From Pseudomonas sp. MWU16-30317 (GTDB taxonomy: Bacteria > Pseudomonadota > Gammaproteobacteria > Pseudomonadales > Pseudomonadaceae): DNA of 64,000 nt. Positions 38,710 through 46,761 of the stretch are shown piece after piece. A program made the position numbers and the translations under genes. Under the pieces are notes generated by a model. It ran no database searches. It saw nothing but the letters and a program-made list of their open reading frames with translations, and was not told where the DNA came from. Positions within the stretch are counted from its first letter, which is position 1. Every line of letters begins with the position of its first letter. The stretch lies in NCBI RefSeq assembly GCF_020515695.1, contig NZ_JAIWJA010000002.1, positions 248,001 through 312,000 of the forward strand, in the 5' to 3' direction.

Positions 38710-39402
38710 TCAGCTCTTTTGTACTCGGGCCGATGCGTTGCGTGTCAGCAGATTGGCTAGCACCGAGAGGCCCGAGCAGAAGATGAAATACACCAGACCC
38801 ACGAACAGGAAAATCTCGGTGGGATGCACCATCACCCGATTGCTCACCTGAGTGGCCACGAACGACAGCTCGCCGACGCCGATCACATAGCCCAGGGAGG
38901 TGTCCTTGATCAGCGAGACCCACTGGTTCAAAAACGAGGGCAGCATGATCGGTAATGCCTGGGGCAGTATCACTGAGGTCAGTATCTGCCCATTTCTCAT
39001 GCCCAGCGCCTTGGCGGCGGCCCACTGTCCGCTGGGCAGGCTCATGATCCCGGCATATACCGAGTGAGCCAGGTAGGCGCCGCCGATCAGCGACAAGGCG
39101 CAGACCACCGTCGCGAGTGCGGGCACATCGACATGGAAGACGATGGGCAGCAGGAAGTAGCTCCAAAAGATCAGCATCAGCACCGGGATCGCCCGGAAAA
39201 AGCCCAGAAACGCTATCAGCGCCCAACGTGCGCGGCCCTTGATCACCACCATGGCGATGCCCAGAGCCAGGCCGATGATCGCCGCGGCGATCCCCGAGCA
39301 CAGGCTCAGCACCAGGGTCAGGGCGGCGCCGCCCAGCGGGCCGTCGGGATAGGCGCCAATCAGCAGGTAACTCAGGTTGTCGCGGATAACCGAAAAATCC
39401 AT
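38710..39402 (-). CDS. Polar amino acid ABC transporter permease (second)
   Basis: 230 residues, HisM/GlnP type, with five or so membrane helices. EAA loop: AAAKALGMRNGQILTSVILPQALP. It is the last gene of a three-gene minus-strand cluster (binding protein, permease, permease), three bases after the previous permease. No ATP-binding gene follows; the next gene is ppk2 on the other strand. Confidence 0.9.
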   Translation of the reverse strand: MDFSVIRDNLSYLLIGAYPDGPLGGAALTLVLSLCSGIAAAIIGLALGIAMVVIKGRARWALIAFLGFFRAIPVLMLIFWSYFLLPIVFHVDVPALATVVCALSLIGGAYLAHSVYAGIMSLPSGQWAAAKALGMRNGQILTSVILPQALPIMLPSFLNQWVSLIKDTSLGYVIGVGELSFVATQVSNRVMVHPTEIFLFVGLVYFIFCSGLSVLANLLTRNASARVQKS

Positions 39403-39405
39403 GGC

Positions 39406-40134
39406 TCAGGCGGCCTTCTGACGATAGGCGGCGCTGCGCTGAATCAACACACCGACCACTTCGATCACGGCGATGGCGGCGATGTACAGCAACGTTGCGA
39501 AGCCGAACGCCTGGAAGGTCTTGAAGGTTTCGGTCTCGACCTGACGCGAGGCGTAAGACAGCTCGGCCAGGCCGATGGCCATCGCCAGGGACGAATTCTT
39601 CAGGGCGTTCATGTACTGCCCCAGCAACGGCGGCAGGGCGGTGCGCAGTGCCTGTGGCAGGATCACCGAGCGCCACACTTGCCCAGGCGTGAGCCCTAGC
39701 GCCAGGCCGGCGGCCTGTTGTTCCTTGCGTACCGAGGCGATGCCGGCGCGCAACTCTTCGGCGATAAAGGCGCTGGTGTACAGCGTCAGGCCCCAGAAGC
39801 CGGCAATGACTTCGAACGACGGCCATTCCAGCAGCCAGCCGCCAAGGCGCCATTCATGGGGGAAGTTGATCCAGGCAACGAAGTCTTCCGGCAACAGTGC
39901 CGAGACCCCGAAGTACCAGAAGAACAGTTGCACCAGCAACGGGGTGTTACGAAACAGCCCCAGGTACGCGATCGCCAGCCCGCGCAATGAGCGTGATAGC
40001 GATACCCGCCCCAGGCACACGACAAAGCCCAGCGCGGTCGCAGTCAGGCAGACCACCACGCTGAGCACCAGGGAGAGTTTGAAACCATCGAGCAATAGGT
40101 ACAGGTATTGCGGTGCGAGCAATTCGCCGAACAT
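39406..40134 (-). CDS. Polar amino acid ABC transporter permease (first)
   Basis: 242 residues of the GltJ/AatQ type. The EAA loop reads AAGLALGLTPGQVWRSVILPQALR. It forms a heterodimer with the downstream permease. A 156-base gap containing a hairpin separates it from the binding-protein gene, which often sets a higher level of binding protein. Confidence 0.9.
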   Translation of the reverse strand: MFGELLAPQYLYLLLDGFKLSLVLSVVVCLTATALGFVVCLGRVSLSRSLRGLAIAYLGLFRNTPLLVQLFFWYFGVSALLPEDFVAWINFPHEWRLGGWLLEWPSFEVIAGFWGLTLYTSAFIAEELRAGIASVRKEQQAAGLALGLTPGQVWRSVILPQALRTALPPLLGQYMNALKNSSLAMAIGLAELSYASRQVETETFKTFQAFGFATLLYIAAIAVIEVVGVLIQRSAAYRQKAA

Positions 40135-40217
40135 AGCGGGGAGTCCGTTGGAAATCTGTTAGCGGCGCCTTTGGATTTGCGTTGCTGCACCGCGCACTTT
40201 TGCGAGCACGCTTTGCA

Positions 40218-40239
40218 CCCACAGGTGGACGCCTGTGGG
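40218..40239. repeat. Hairpin between binding-protein and permease genes
   Basis: CCCACAGG-tggacg-CCTGTGGG lies in the intercistronic gap of the amino-acid ABC operon and looks REP-derived. Such hairpins typically raise the ratio of the upstream gene's mRNA. Confidence 0.6.
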
Positions 40240-40290
40240 TACAGGTTGCGCGTTCGGCCGCGACGAGGCCATCAGCAGGGCTACAACCCC

Positions 40291-41097
40291 CTAGCCCTTG
40301 TCGCCAATCTTGTACAAGCGCGCCAGCGGCGTCTTGGTGTCGGGGCCGAACCAGGTGTCGTAGATTTTCTGCGCCTGGCCGCTGGCTTCGAGCTCGGTCA
40401 GGGTCTTGTTGACGAAGTCGGTGAGGGCCGTTTCGCCCTTGGGCAGCCCGACACCGATCAGGTCGTTGGAAATGGTGAAGGGCGGGACTTCGTATTTATC
40501 CTTGTCGGGCACGTTGGCCAGCAGGCCGATCAGTTTGGGGCCGTCCTGCGTGATGGCCTGCACGTTGCCATTGCGCAGTGCAGTAAAGGCAAATGGCGTA
40601 TCGTCGTAGGCCACTACCTTGGCACCCGGGTATTTGGCCCGCAGCACGCCTTCGTTGACCGTGCCTTTGTCGACGCCGACCTTCCATTTGTTCAAGTCTT
40701 CCGGGTTCTTCAAGGTGCCTTTCTTGACGATGAACTGCTGTCCGGAAGCGAAGTAAGGAATGCTGAAGTTCACCTGCTCGGCGCGTTCCGGGGTGATGGT
40801 GAAGTTGGCCAGCACCAGGTCGACCTTGTTGGACACCAACAGCGGCACGCGGTTGGCCGGGTTGGTCGGTTGAACCTCGAGCTTTACCCCCAGTTTGTCG
40901 GCAATGGCCTTGGCGTAATCCACATCCAGGCCTTCGATCTGTTTGCTTTTGGCATCGACGAATCCAAACGGCGGATTACCGTCGAAAGAAGCGACCCGTA
41001 ATACGCCGGATTTCTTGATGTCTTCCAGGCGATCGGCGTGTGCCAAGGTTGAAAGTACGGCGATAGCGATGGCAGTAATGGCAGTGAGTTTTTTCAT
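40291..41097 (-). CDS. Amino acid ABC transporter substrate-binding protein
   Basis: 268 residues with a Sec signal peptide cleaved after AHA (about residue 21). Type II periplasmic binding protein of family 3: ILRVASFDGNPPFGFVDAKSKQIEGLDVDYAKAIADKLG-like opening and LANFTITPERAEQVNFS. These point to a polar amino acid such as glutamate or aspartate, but the ligand is not fixed by sequence. First gene of the operon. Confidence 0.92.
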   Translation of the reverse strand: MKKLTAITAIAIAVLSTLAHADRLEDIKKSGVLRVASFDGNPPFGFVDAKSKQIEGLDVDYAKAIADKLGVKLEVQPTNPANRVPLLVSNKVDLVLANFTITPERAEQVNFSIPYFASGQQFIVKKGTLKNPEDLNKWKVGVDKGTVNEGVLRAKYPGAKVVAYDDTPFAFTALRNGNVQAITQDGPKLIGLLANVPDKDKYEVPPFTISNDLIGVGLPKGETALTDFVNKTLTELEASGQAQKIYDTWFGPDTKTPLARLYKIGDKG

Positions 41098-41366
41098 AAG
41101 GCGTCAAGTCCCTGAGCGCTGGAAATTATTTAAGAAGCGGGCGCTGGCTTATAGGGATAAAGGGATTGGACCCTCGGGTTAGCGCCTCTGCGGGATGGAT
41201 CGTTGCAGGTGTTCAAGGGGCAGGGAAATAAGTAATAACGCTAACTTATGCAAATTGGGTCTAGAATTTTTTATTCGTTTTCGAAATAACAAGCGGAATT
41301 TTTAGTATTTTAAGTGCCGTTTCCAGCTGGCTATAGTCTGCGGCCAATCAATAACGGAGCCGTACC
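41098..41366. promoter_or_regulatory. Divergent control region: amino-acid ABC operon / sulfonate ABC operon
   Basis: 269 bases, strongly AT-rich at 41228-41320, where promoters for both directions are likely. CysB/Cbl-type sites would be expected for the sulfonate operon, but none can be fixed by eye. Confidence 0.4.
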
Positions 41367-42389
41367 ATGGGTCGCGGATGGAAGAAACTAATCGTCGGTT
41401 TGAGCCTTGTAACATCAGTGGTTTTCTCCATGGCTTCGTTTGCCGAAACTGCACCTGACGAAGTTCGCTTCGCTTGGGCGGGTGGCCCGCGTACCTGGGT
41501 GCTGGGCAAGATCGACAAGTCATTCGATAAAGCCTTTGGTGCTCCGGTCAAATGGATTGCCTTTGCCTCTGGCTCCGATGTACTGAGCCTGTTCGCCGCC
41601 AATGAAATCGACATAGCGCGTTTCGGTTCCAGTCCCGCGGCTGCCGGTATCGCCCGTAATCTGCCGATCGAAGTGATTGGCGCACCGGAAATCATCGCCA
41701 CGTCCGAGCGCCTGATCGCCCGCAAAGGCATCAACAACCTTAAAGATCTGGAAGGCAAGACCGTTGCCTATCCGGCAAACTCAACCGCGCAATATGCCTT
41801 TGAAGCCGCCATCAAGCTCAATCACGTCGATCGCAGCAAGATCAAGGCGCTGACCCTCAAACCCGCAGAAATCGTCGCCGCCTGGCAGCGTGGCGATATC
41901 GATGCGGCGTATGTATGGGGGCCATTCACCCAGCAGTTGGAAGCCGCCGGTGGCACACAGATCTTCGCCACCCAGGACCTGGCCAAACAGGGCGTGCTGA
42001 TTTTCAACAACCTGGTGGTGCGCAAGGCTTTCGCAGATGCACACCCCGAGCTGGTGGTGAAATTCCTTCAGGTGTTCCAGGACAAGGTCGATCAGTACAA
42101 GAAAGACCCTGAAGGTTCGGCCAAGTTGATTGCCGAGCATCTCGATATCCCGTTCGCCACTGCACGCGATACTTTGGCAGGCGTGAAGTACCCCTCGATC
42201 AACGAGCAGCTGACGACCGCCTACCTGGGCAACAGCCAGACCAAGGCTGACTCGCAGATTGCCAAGGCCTACAAGGACACGGCCAATTTCCTTGTCGATA
42301 TCGACGAGTTGCGTAAACGTGATGTGCCTGAGTCCTACGCGCCGCATATCAACACCACGTTCCTGGAACGTGCCGCCGCAGCCAAGTGA
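41367..42389 (+). CDS. tauA: Taurine/sulfonate ABC transporter substrate-binding protein
   Basis: 340 residues with a signal peptide ending near SFA|ETAP. TauA-like features: VRFAWAGGPRTWVLGKIDKSF, DVLSLFAANEIDIARFGSSPAAAGIARNLPIEVI and the AAWQRGDIDAAYVWGPF motif. It binds a sulfonate such as taurine or a related compound in the periplasm. First of three genes; the order tauA-tauC-tauB differs from the tauABCD order of E. coli, and no tauD follows. Confidence 0.85.
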   Translation: MGRGWKKLIVGLSLVTSVVFSMASFAETAPDEVRFAWAGGPRTWVLGKIDKSFDKAFGAPVKWIAFASGSDVLSLFAANEIDIARFGSSPAAAGIARNLPIEVIGAPEIIATSERLIARKGINNLKDLEGKTVAYPANSTAQYAFEAAIKLNHVDRSKIKALTLKPAEIVAAWQRGDIDAAYVWGPFTQQLEAAGGTQIFATQDLAKQGVLIFNNLVVRKAFADAHPELVVKFLQVFQDKVDQYKKDPEGSAKLIAEHLDIPFATARDTLAGVKYPSINEQLTTAYLGNSQTKADSQIAKAYKDTANFLVDIDELRKRDVPESYAPHINTTFLERAAAAK

Positions 42390-42396
42390 GTTTTCC

Positions 42397-43260
42397 ATGT
42401 CCTTGATAAACGCAAAGGGGGTCGCTGCGGCGACACCCGATGCTGCGCATAACCCCTCTGCACGATCGGGCCGCCTGGCGGCCTGGTTGCAACAGTGGAA
42501 ATTGCGTCTGATCAGCATCGCCGCCGTCGCTTTGGTGCTAGGGATCTGGCAACTGTCCAGCACCCTGGAGTGGGTCAATCCGACCCTGCTGCCGCCTGTG
42601 ACGGAAGTGGCGACCACCGCCCTCGAACTGGTAGCCAAAGGTTACCGCCAGACACCGTTGTGGCAGCATTGGCTGATAAGCACAGCGCGCGCCTCGGCCG
42701 CGTTTGCCGCCGCCATTATTGTCGGTGTGCCGCTGGGCCTGGCGATGGGTCGCAATCCCTACGTGAATGCCGCGCTCAATCCTTTCGTGCAGTTCCTGCG
42801 GCCATTGCCGAAAATCGCTCTGGTGCCGCTGGTCATCCTGTGGCTGGGCATTGGCGAAGGTGGCAAGTTTTTCCTGATTTTCATCGCCACGGTGCTGAGC
42901 ATCGTTGTCAGCGCGGCGGCGGCGGTACAAGGCGTCAGTGAGGCACGGATTCGCGCCGCACAGACGCTGGGCGCCAGCCGACGCAAGCAGTTTACCCATG
43001 TGATTCTGCCCAACGCCTTGCCGGAGATCATGACCGGCATCCGCCTCTCGGTGGGCGTCGGCTGGACCTCGCTGATCGCCGCCGAAATGGTTGCCGCCGA
43101 CTCCGGCCTCGGCTGGATGGTCATCAATGCCGGCACCTACCTGCGCACCGATGTGGTCATGCTGGGCATCCTCATGCTTGGCCTGACCGGGGTGCTGTTC
43201 GATCTGGTCATCGTTACCTTGCAACGTCGATTCGCCCCCTGGGCCGGGAAGGATGTATGA
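42397..43260 (+). CDS. tauC: Taurine/sulfonate ABC transporter permease
   Basis: 287 residues from ATG 42397 (MSLINAKGVAAATPD), seven bases after the tauA stop. Six hydrophobic helices and the SsuC/TauC loop RAAQTLGASRRKQFTHVILPNALP. The stop overlaps the ATPase start as ATGA. Confidence 0.9.
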   Translation: MSLINAKGVAAATPDAAHNPSARSGRLAAWLQQWKLRLISIAAVALVLGIWQLSSTLEWVNPTLLPPVTEVATTALELVAKGYRQTPLWQHWLISTARASAAFAAAIIVGVPLGLAMGRNPYVNAALNPFVQFLRPLPKIALVPLVILWLGIGEGGKFFLIFIATVLSIVVSAAAAVQGVSEARIRAAQTLGASRRKQFTHVILPNALPEIMTGIRLSVGVGWTSLIAAEMVAADSGLGWMVINAGTYLRTDVVMLGILMLGLTGVLFDLVIVTLQRRFAPWAGKDV

Positions 43261-44060
43261 GCACTCAGCACCGCATCAGCCTCACTTCGGTGAGCAAGCG
43301 CTTTGCCAGTCCTGGCCACGGCAAGCCTGATACCGAAGTATTGCGCAACGTTTCCTTATCCCTGGCCGATGGCGAGTTCGTCTGCCTGCTGGGGCCTTCA
43401 GGCTGCGGCAAGTCGACCATCCTCAACATGGTCGCCGGCTTTGAACACGCCGACAGCGGCGCCGTGCTGCTGGATGGCAAGCCCATCACGCAACCCGGCC
43501 CGGAACGCGGCGTTGTGTTCCAGCAGCCGACGTTGTTCCCTTGGCTGAACGTGCAGGAGAACATCGCCTTCGGCCCGCGGATTACCGATCAGCCCAAGGC
43601 CGCCTACCAGCAACAGGTCAACCACTACCTGGAGCAGGTGGGTCTCGTCGAGTTCGCCGATCACTACCCCTGGCAACTGTCCGGCGGCATGCGCCAGCGC
43701 GCGGCGTTGGCCCGTGCCTGGCTGCCCAATCCGGAAATCCTCTTGATGGATGAGCCCTTCGGCGCGCTCGATGCACAAACCCGCCTGGAAATGCAGGAGC
43801 TGCTGGTGTCGATCTGGGAACGCACGCGCACGACCATTCTGTTCGTGACCCACGATATCGATGAAGCGCTGTTTCTGGCAGATCGGATATTGGTGATGTC
43901 GGCGCGGCCGGGGGTGATCAGCGAAGAGTTGAAGGTCCCGTTCGAACGGCCGAGAACACCGGAGGATCTGGTGGCCGATCCGGTGTATGGCGGGTTGAAA
44001 CGGGACATTTTGCACGTGTTGCGCCAGGAGGCGGGGAAGCGCGTGGCGGCGGGGCATTGA
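43257..44060 (+). CDS. tauB: Taurine/sulfonate ABC transporter ATPase
   Basis: 267 residues. Walker [13 protein letters not shown]-loop VFQQPTLFPWLNV, signature LSGGMRQRAALARA, Walker B ILLMDEPFGALDAQT and H-loop FVTHDIDEALFLADR are typical of the SsuB/TauB subfamily. Last gene of the operon; about 175 bases of non-coding DNA follow before the convergent hydrolase gene. Confidence 0.92.
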   Translation: MSTQHRISLTSVSKRFASPGHGKPDTEVLRNVSLSLADGEFVCLLGPSGCGKSTILNMVAGFEHADSGAVLLDGKPITQPGPERGVVFQQPTLFPWLNVQENIAFGPRITDQPKAAYQQQVNHYLEQVGLVEFADHYPWQLSGGMRQRAALARAWLPNPEILLMDEPFGALDAQTRLEMQELLVSIWERTRTTILFVTHDIDEALFLADRILVMSARPGVISEELKVPFERPRTPEDLVADPVYGGLKRDILHVLRQEAGKRVAAGH

Positions 44061-44237
44061 GCCGCCGCGTGATAGGTGAAGGCGGCCGGGTATCAGCATG
44101 CGACCCCCCTAGCGATTCAGCTCTTGGAGCGGTCACATTTTGGCGGTTTTCACTGCCTCCCTGAATGGCCTGGATCAGCTCGACCGTGCAGATGATACCC
44201 AAACGCACCCACTACAGGATTGCCAAGCCCGGGCGCA

Positions 44238-45038
44238 TCACCTGGCCCGCAGGAACTCAGTGATACGGCGGTTGAACTCAGCGGGGCAAGACAAGTTGAA
44301 CACGTGGCCGCTACCCGGCACCACGGCCAGCTCGGCTGACTTGATGGCGTCGCTGATCTCCTGTGCTTCGCCCAAAGGGCTCATGGCGTCGTTTTCACCC
44401 GCCAGCACCAAGGTCGGCGCGGTGATCTGGTCAAGTCGCTGGGTGATGTCGTAGAACTTCATCCCTTCGCACCAGTGGATATGATTGCGTGGCGCTTGCA
44501 TGGCAGCTTGCGCGTGCCACGCCTGATACCATGCCAGCCCCGCTGGCGAATCCGCGAAGGCTTGGCCGACCAGATCCACCCAGCTCGACTTGAACCGTTT
44601 GACACACCCTTCAGGCTGGGTGATTGCCTCGATCCAGGTGTTGAGCATCTTTTGCCGAGGCAGCGTGGCCATCGACCTGAACGTAGCGGCGACAATCAGT
44701 TTATCGACTGCCTGGGGGTAGTCTGCAGCGATCTCGAGGGCAACCATGCCGCCCAGTGACAGCCCTACGAAAGCGGCGCTCTCGAGCCCCAGAAATTGCA
44801 AGAGTGCCACCATTGCCTTGGCTTGCTCACGTGCGGTCAGCACCCGCTTGACCGGCCCGGATGCACCGTGGCCCAGCAAGTCAGGGACAATCACTCTGTG
44901 GCCCAGGCGCATCAGTTCGACCACTTGCGGCGTCCAGGCCCGGCCGGTATTGCTCAGGCCATGCAGCAGCAGTATCGGTGTGCCTGCGCCTGCATCGAAG
45001 TAGTAGTAACGGTCGCCATCGTGCTCGAAAAATGTCAT
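44238..45038 (-). CDS. Alpha/beta-hydrolase
   Basis: 266 residues. Oxyanion motif LLLHGLSNTGRAW, nucleophile elbow GLSLGG (Ser), acid in LVLAGENDAMSP and catalytic His in GSGHVFNLS, so an active esterase/lactonase-type hydrolase is expected. It resembles 3-oxoadipate enol-lactonase-like enzymes, but there are no aromatic pathway genes nearby. Divergent from a MarR gene with a strong palindrome in between, so it is probably repressed by that protein. Confidence 0.88.
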   Translation of the reverse strand: MTFFEHDGDRYYYFDAGAGTPILLLHGLSNTGRAWTPQVVELMRLGHRVIVPDLLGHGASGPVKRVLTAREQAKAMVALLQFLGLESAAFVGLSLGGMVALEIAADYPQAVDKLIVAATFRSMATLPRQKMLNTWIEAITQPEGCVKRFKSSWVDLVGQAFADSPAGLAWYQAWHAQAAMQAPRNHIHWCEGMKFYDITQRLDQITAPTLVLAGENDAMSPLGEAQEISDAIKSAELAVVPGSGHVFNLSCPAEFNRRITEFLRAR

Positions 45039-45074
45039 GGGTGTTTCCTAGTGGAGCGGTGTTCGGCGGTAATG

Positions 45075-45092
45075 TAACTTAACGTTAAGATA
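45075..45092. promoter_or_regulatory. Candidate MarR operator
   Basis: TAACTTAACGTTAAGATA is symmetric at 16 of 18 positions, with a perfect CTTAACGTTAAG core. It lies 36 bases before the hydrolase start and 69 before the MarR ATG, the usual place for a MarR-family site acting on both genes. Confidence 0.7.
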
Positions 45093-45161
45093 TCTGAAAG
45101 GCGCAATGGTTCGAACGGCCTGTGAGGCCTCGGTGCGTCCTTTGAGCACAATGGAGTGGTA

Positions 45162-45668
45162 ATGAAAGATCACGTTGATTTTGTGGTGGCCCAGTGGGCG
45201 CAGGTGATGCCAAGCATCGACGCCTCCTCGATGGAGATTTTTGGGCGGATGGCGCGAGTAGAAAAACACCTCGAGCGTGTGCGATCACTCGCCTTGGCGC
45301 CATTCGGGTTCAAGGAAGGCGAGTTCGACGTACTCGCCACATTGCGCCGCTCCGGAGCCCCTTACCGACTCACGCCCACCGAGCTCTATCGCTCGCTGTT
45401 GATCACCTCCGGGGCGATGACCAACCGGCTGGTCAGGCTTGAAAGCGCCGGTATGGTCGAGCGCATCAGCGATGAACGGGACCGACGCAGTGTGCAGGTA
45501 GCGCTCACTGACCTAGGCAAGGCGCTGATCGACGAGGCTGTCGTAACCCATACCGAGGTACAGAATAGTGTGCTCGCGCCACTGTCGGCCGAGCAGCGCA
45601 TCACACTCGCGGGGCTGCTCAAGCTAGTACTGTCGAATCTGCCAGGTGAAAGTGCTCCAGTAGAATGA
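45162..45668 (+). CDS. MarR-family transcriptional regulator
   Basis: 168 residues from ATG 45162, with GGAG eight bases upstream (a GTG six bases earlier is possible). The winged helix-turn-helix contains LTPTELYRSLLITSGAMTNRLVRLESAGMVERISDERDRRSVQVALTDLG-like MarR sequence. Ligand unknown; it probably controls itself and the hydrolase. A LysR gene begins 27 bases after its stop. Confidence 0.92.
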   Translation: MKDHVDFVVAQWAQVMPSIDASSMEIFGRMARVEKHLERVRSLALAPFGFKEGEFDVLATLRRSGAPYRLTPTELYRSLLITSGAMTNRLVRLESAGMVERISDERDRRSVQVALTDLGKALIDEAVVTHTEVQNSVLAPLSAEQRITLAGLLKLVLSNLPGESAPVE

Positions 45669-45695
45669 TTCCGGACAACTCAGGAGGCGTTCCCC

Positions 45696-46631
45696 ATGCT
45701 GCACAGCAACTATCTCAAGCAACTTGATCTGCAAGACATCGTGGTTTTCCTCAACTTGCTCGAGCAGCGTAGCGCCAAGCGAACCGCAGAACTGATGAGC
45801 GTCAGCCAGCCGACCGTCAGCTATTGCCTGAAGAGGCTGCGCGGCTGCTTTGACGACACGCTGTTTGCCTCCTCCCAAGGCGATTTGCTGCCGACCACCA
45901 AAGCCGAACGCATCGCGCCCTATCTGCGTGTGGTGGTGGAGTCGGTCAATCGCTGCGCCGAGCAGGAAATCGGCTGGCCTGCTGTCGACGTCAACAAGGT
46001 GTGGCAGATCTACGCGCCCGAGTACTTCGAACTGCTGGTATTGCCACAGGCTATGCACGCTTTGGGCACAGCACATCCAAATGTGTCTTTGCACCTGGAG
46101 CGCCTGGGCCGAGACTTGCCCATCGACCGGTTGATCAGCGGGGATGCCGACATCGCCATAGGGTTCGGACCGGGATATCACCAAATGCACCCGGAGGTTG
46201 AGTGGCAATCGATCCTCAACGACAAGTTTTTTTGCCTGACCAGCAATCCCGGGCATGGCGGCGCAGGGGCTATGACGCTGGATGAATTTTGCGCATCGCC
46301 GCATGTATTCCCTACGCCCTGGTTGTCGGAGAAAAACATGGTGGACGGCTGGCTCGAAAAGATCGGACGATCGCGCACTGTCCTGGCCCGGGCGAACGGG
46401 TACCAGGCCTGCGTCAACATCATTGCTGCCGTGCCTGCGACCCTGGCCCTTCCCGCACGCTTGCTGCCCTTGCTGCGTATCCCGGAAAACGTGATGGTCT
46501 GTGAAGCGCCCATGGGCTTCCCTACGTTTACTCTGGATATGATCTGGTCAAAAGATCGCAGCCGCAGCCAGAGTATCTCCAGCCTGAGGCAACTGGTCGC
46601 GCAGGCGTCAGTGCGACTGCTGAATACTTAG
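45696..46631 (+). CDS. LysR-family transcriptional regulator of the adjacent cluster
   Basis: 311 residues, helix-turn-helix SAKRTAELMSVSQPTVSYCLKRLR at about 25-50, then a LysR effector domain. GGAGG lies upstream of the ATG. It is transcribed toward the oxygenase-ligase-acyltransferase-exporter run that begins 130 bases later, and is the best candidate for its regulator. NodD/SyrM-like size and start. Confidence 0.9.
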   Translation: MLHSNYLKQLDLQDIVVFLNLLEQRSAKRTAELMSVSQPTVSYCLKRLRGCFDDTLFASSQGDLLPTTKAERIAPYLRVVVESVNRCAEQEIGWPAVDVNKVWQIYAPEYFELLVLPQAMHALGTAHPNVSLHLERLGRDLPIDRLISGDADIAIGFGPGYHQMHPEVEWQSILNDKFFCLTSNPGHGGAGAMTLDEFCASPHVFPTPWLSEKNMVDGWLEKIGRSRTVLARANGYQACVNIIAAVPATLALPARLLPLLRIPENVMVCEAPMGFPTFTLDMIWSKDRSRSQSISSLRQLVAQASVRLLNT

Positions 46632-46693
46632 CGCAAGGCACATTTAAATTTTCCAGTCGCGTATCTAATTCTTAAAACCAGCCTCAACTGCTT

Positions 46694-46755
46694 TTCTCCT
46701 ATTGTGTTTTCAACTGGTAGCGGTCGCTACCCGCGTCAAAATACCAATAGGAGAA
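46694..46755 (+). promoter_or_regulatory. Long hairpin that masks the Shine-Dalgarno of the oxygenase gene
   Basis: TTCTCCTATTG (46694-46704) is the exact reverse complement of CAATAGGAGAA (46745-46755), which contains the AGGAG of the gene starting at 46762. Inside, TTTT/AAAA (46707-46710 and 46738-46741) and GGTAGCG-gt-CGCTACC (46716-46731) extend the pairing, giving an almost continuous 62-base stem-loop. It may act in RNA as a translation switch, or in DNA as a dyad operator. Confidence 0.75.
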
Positions 46756-46761
46756 TGTTAG

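Noticed and set aside
46755..46757. Alternative ATG for the oxygenase at 46755
   Set aside because: It is in a different frame from the oxygenase and only two bases from the Shine-Dalgarno.
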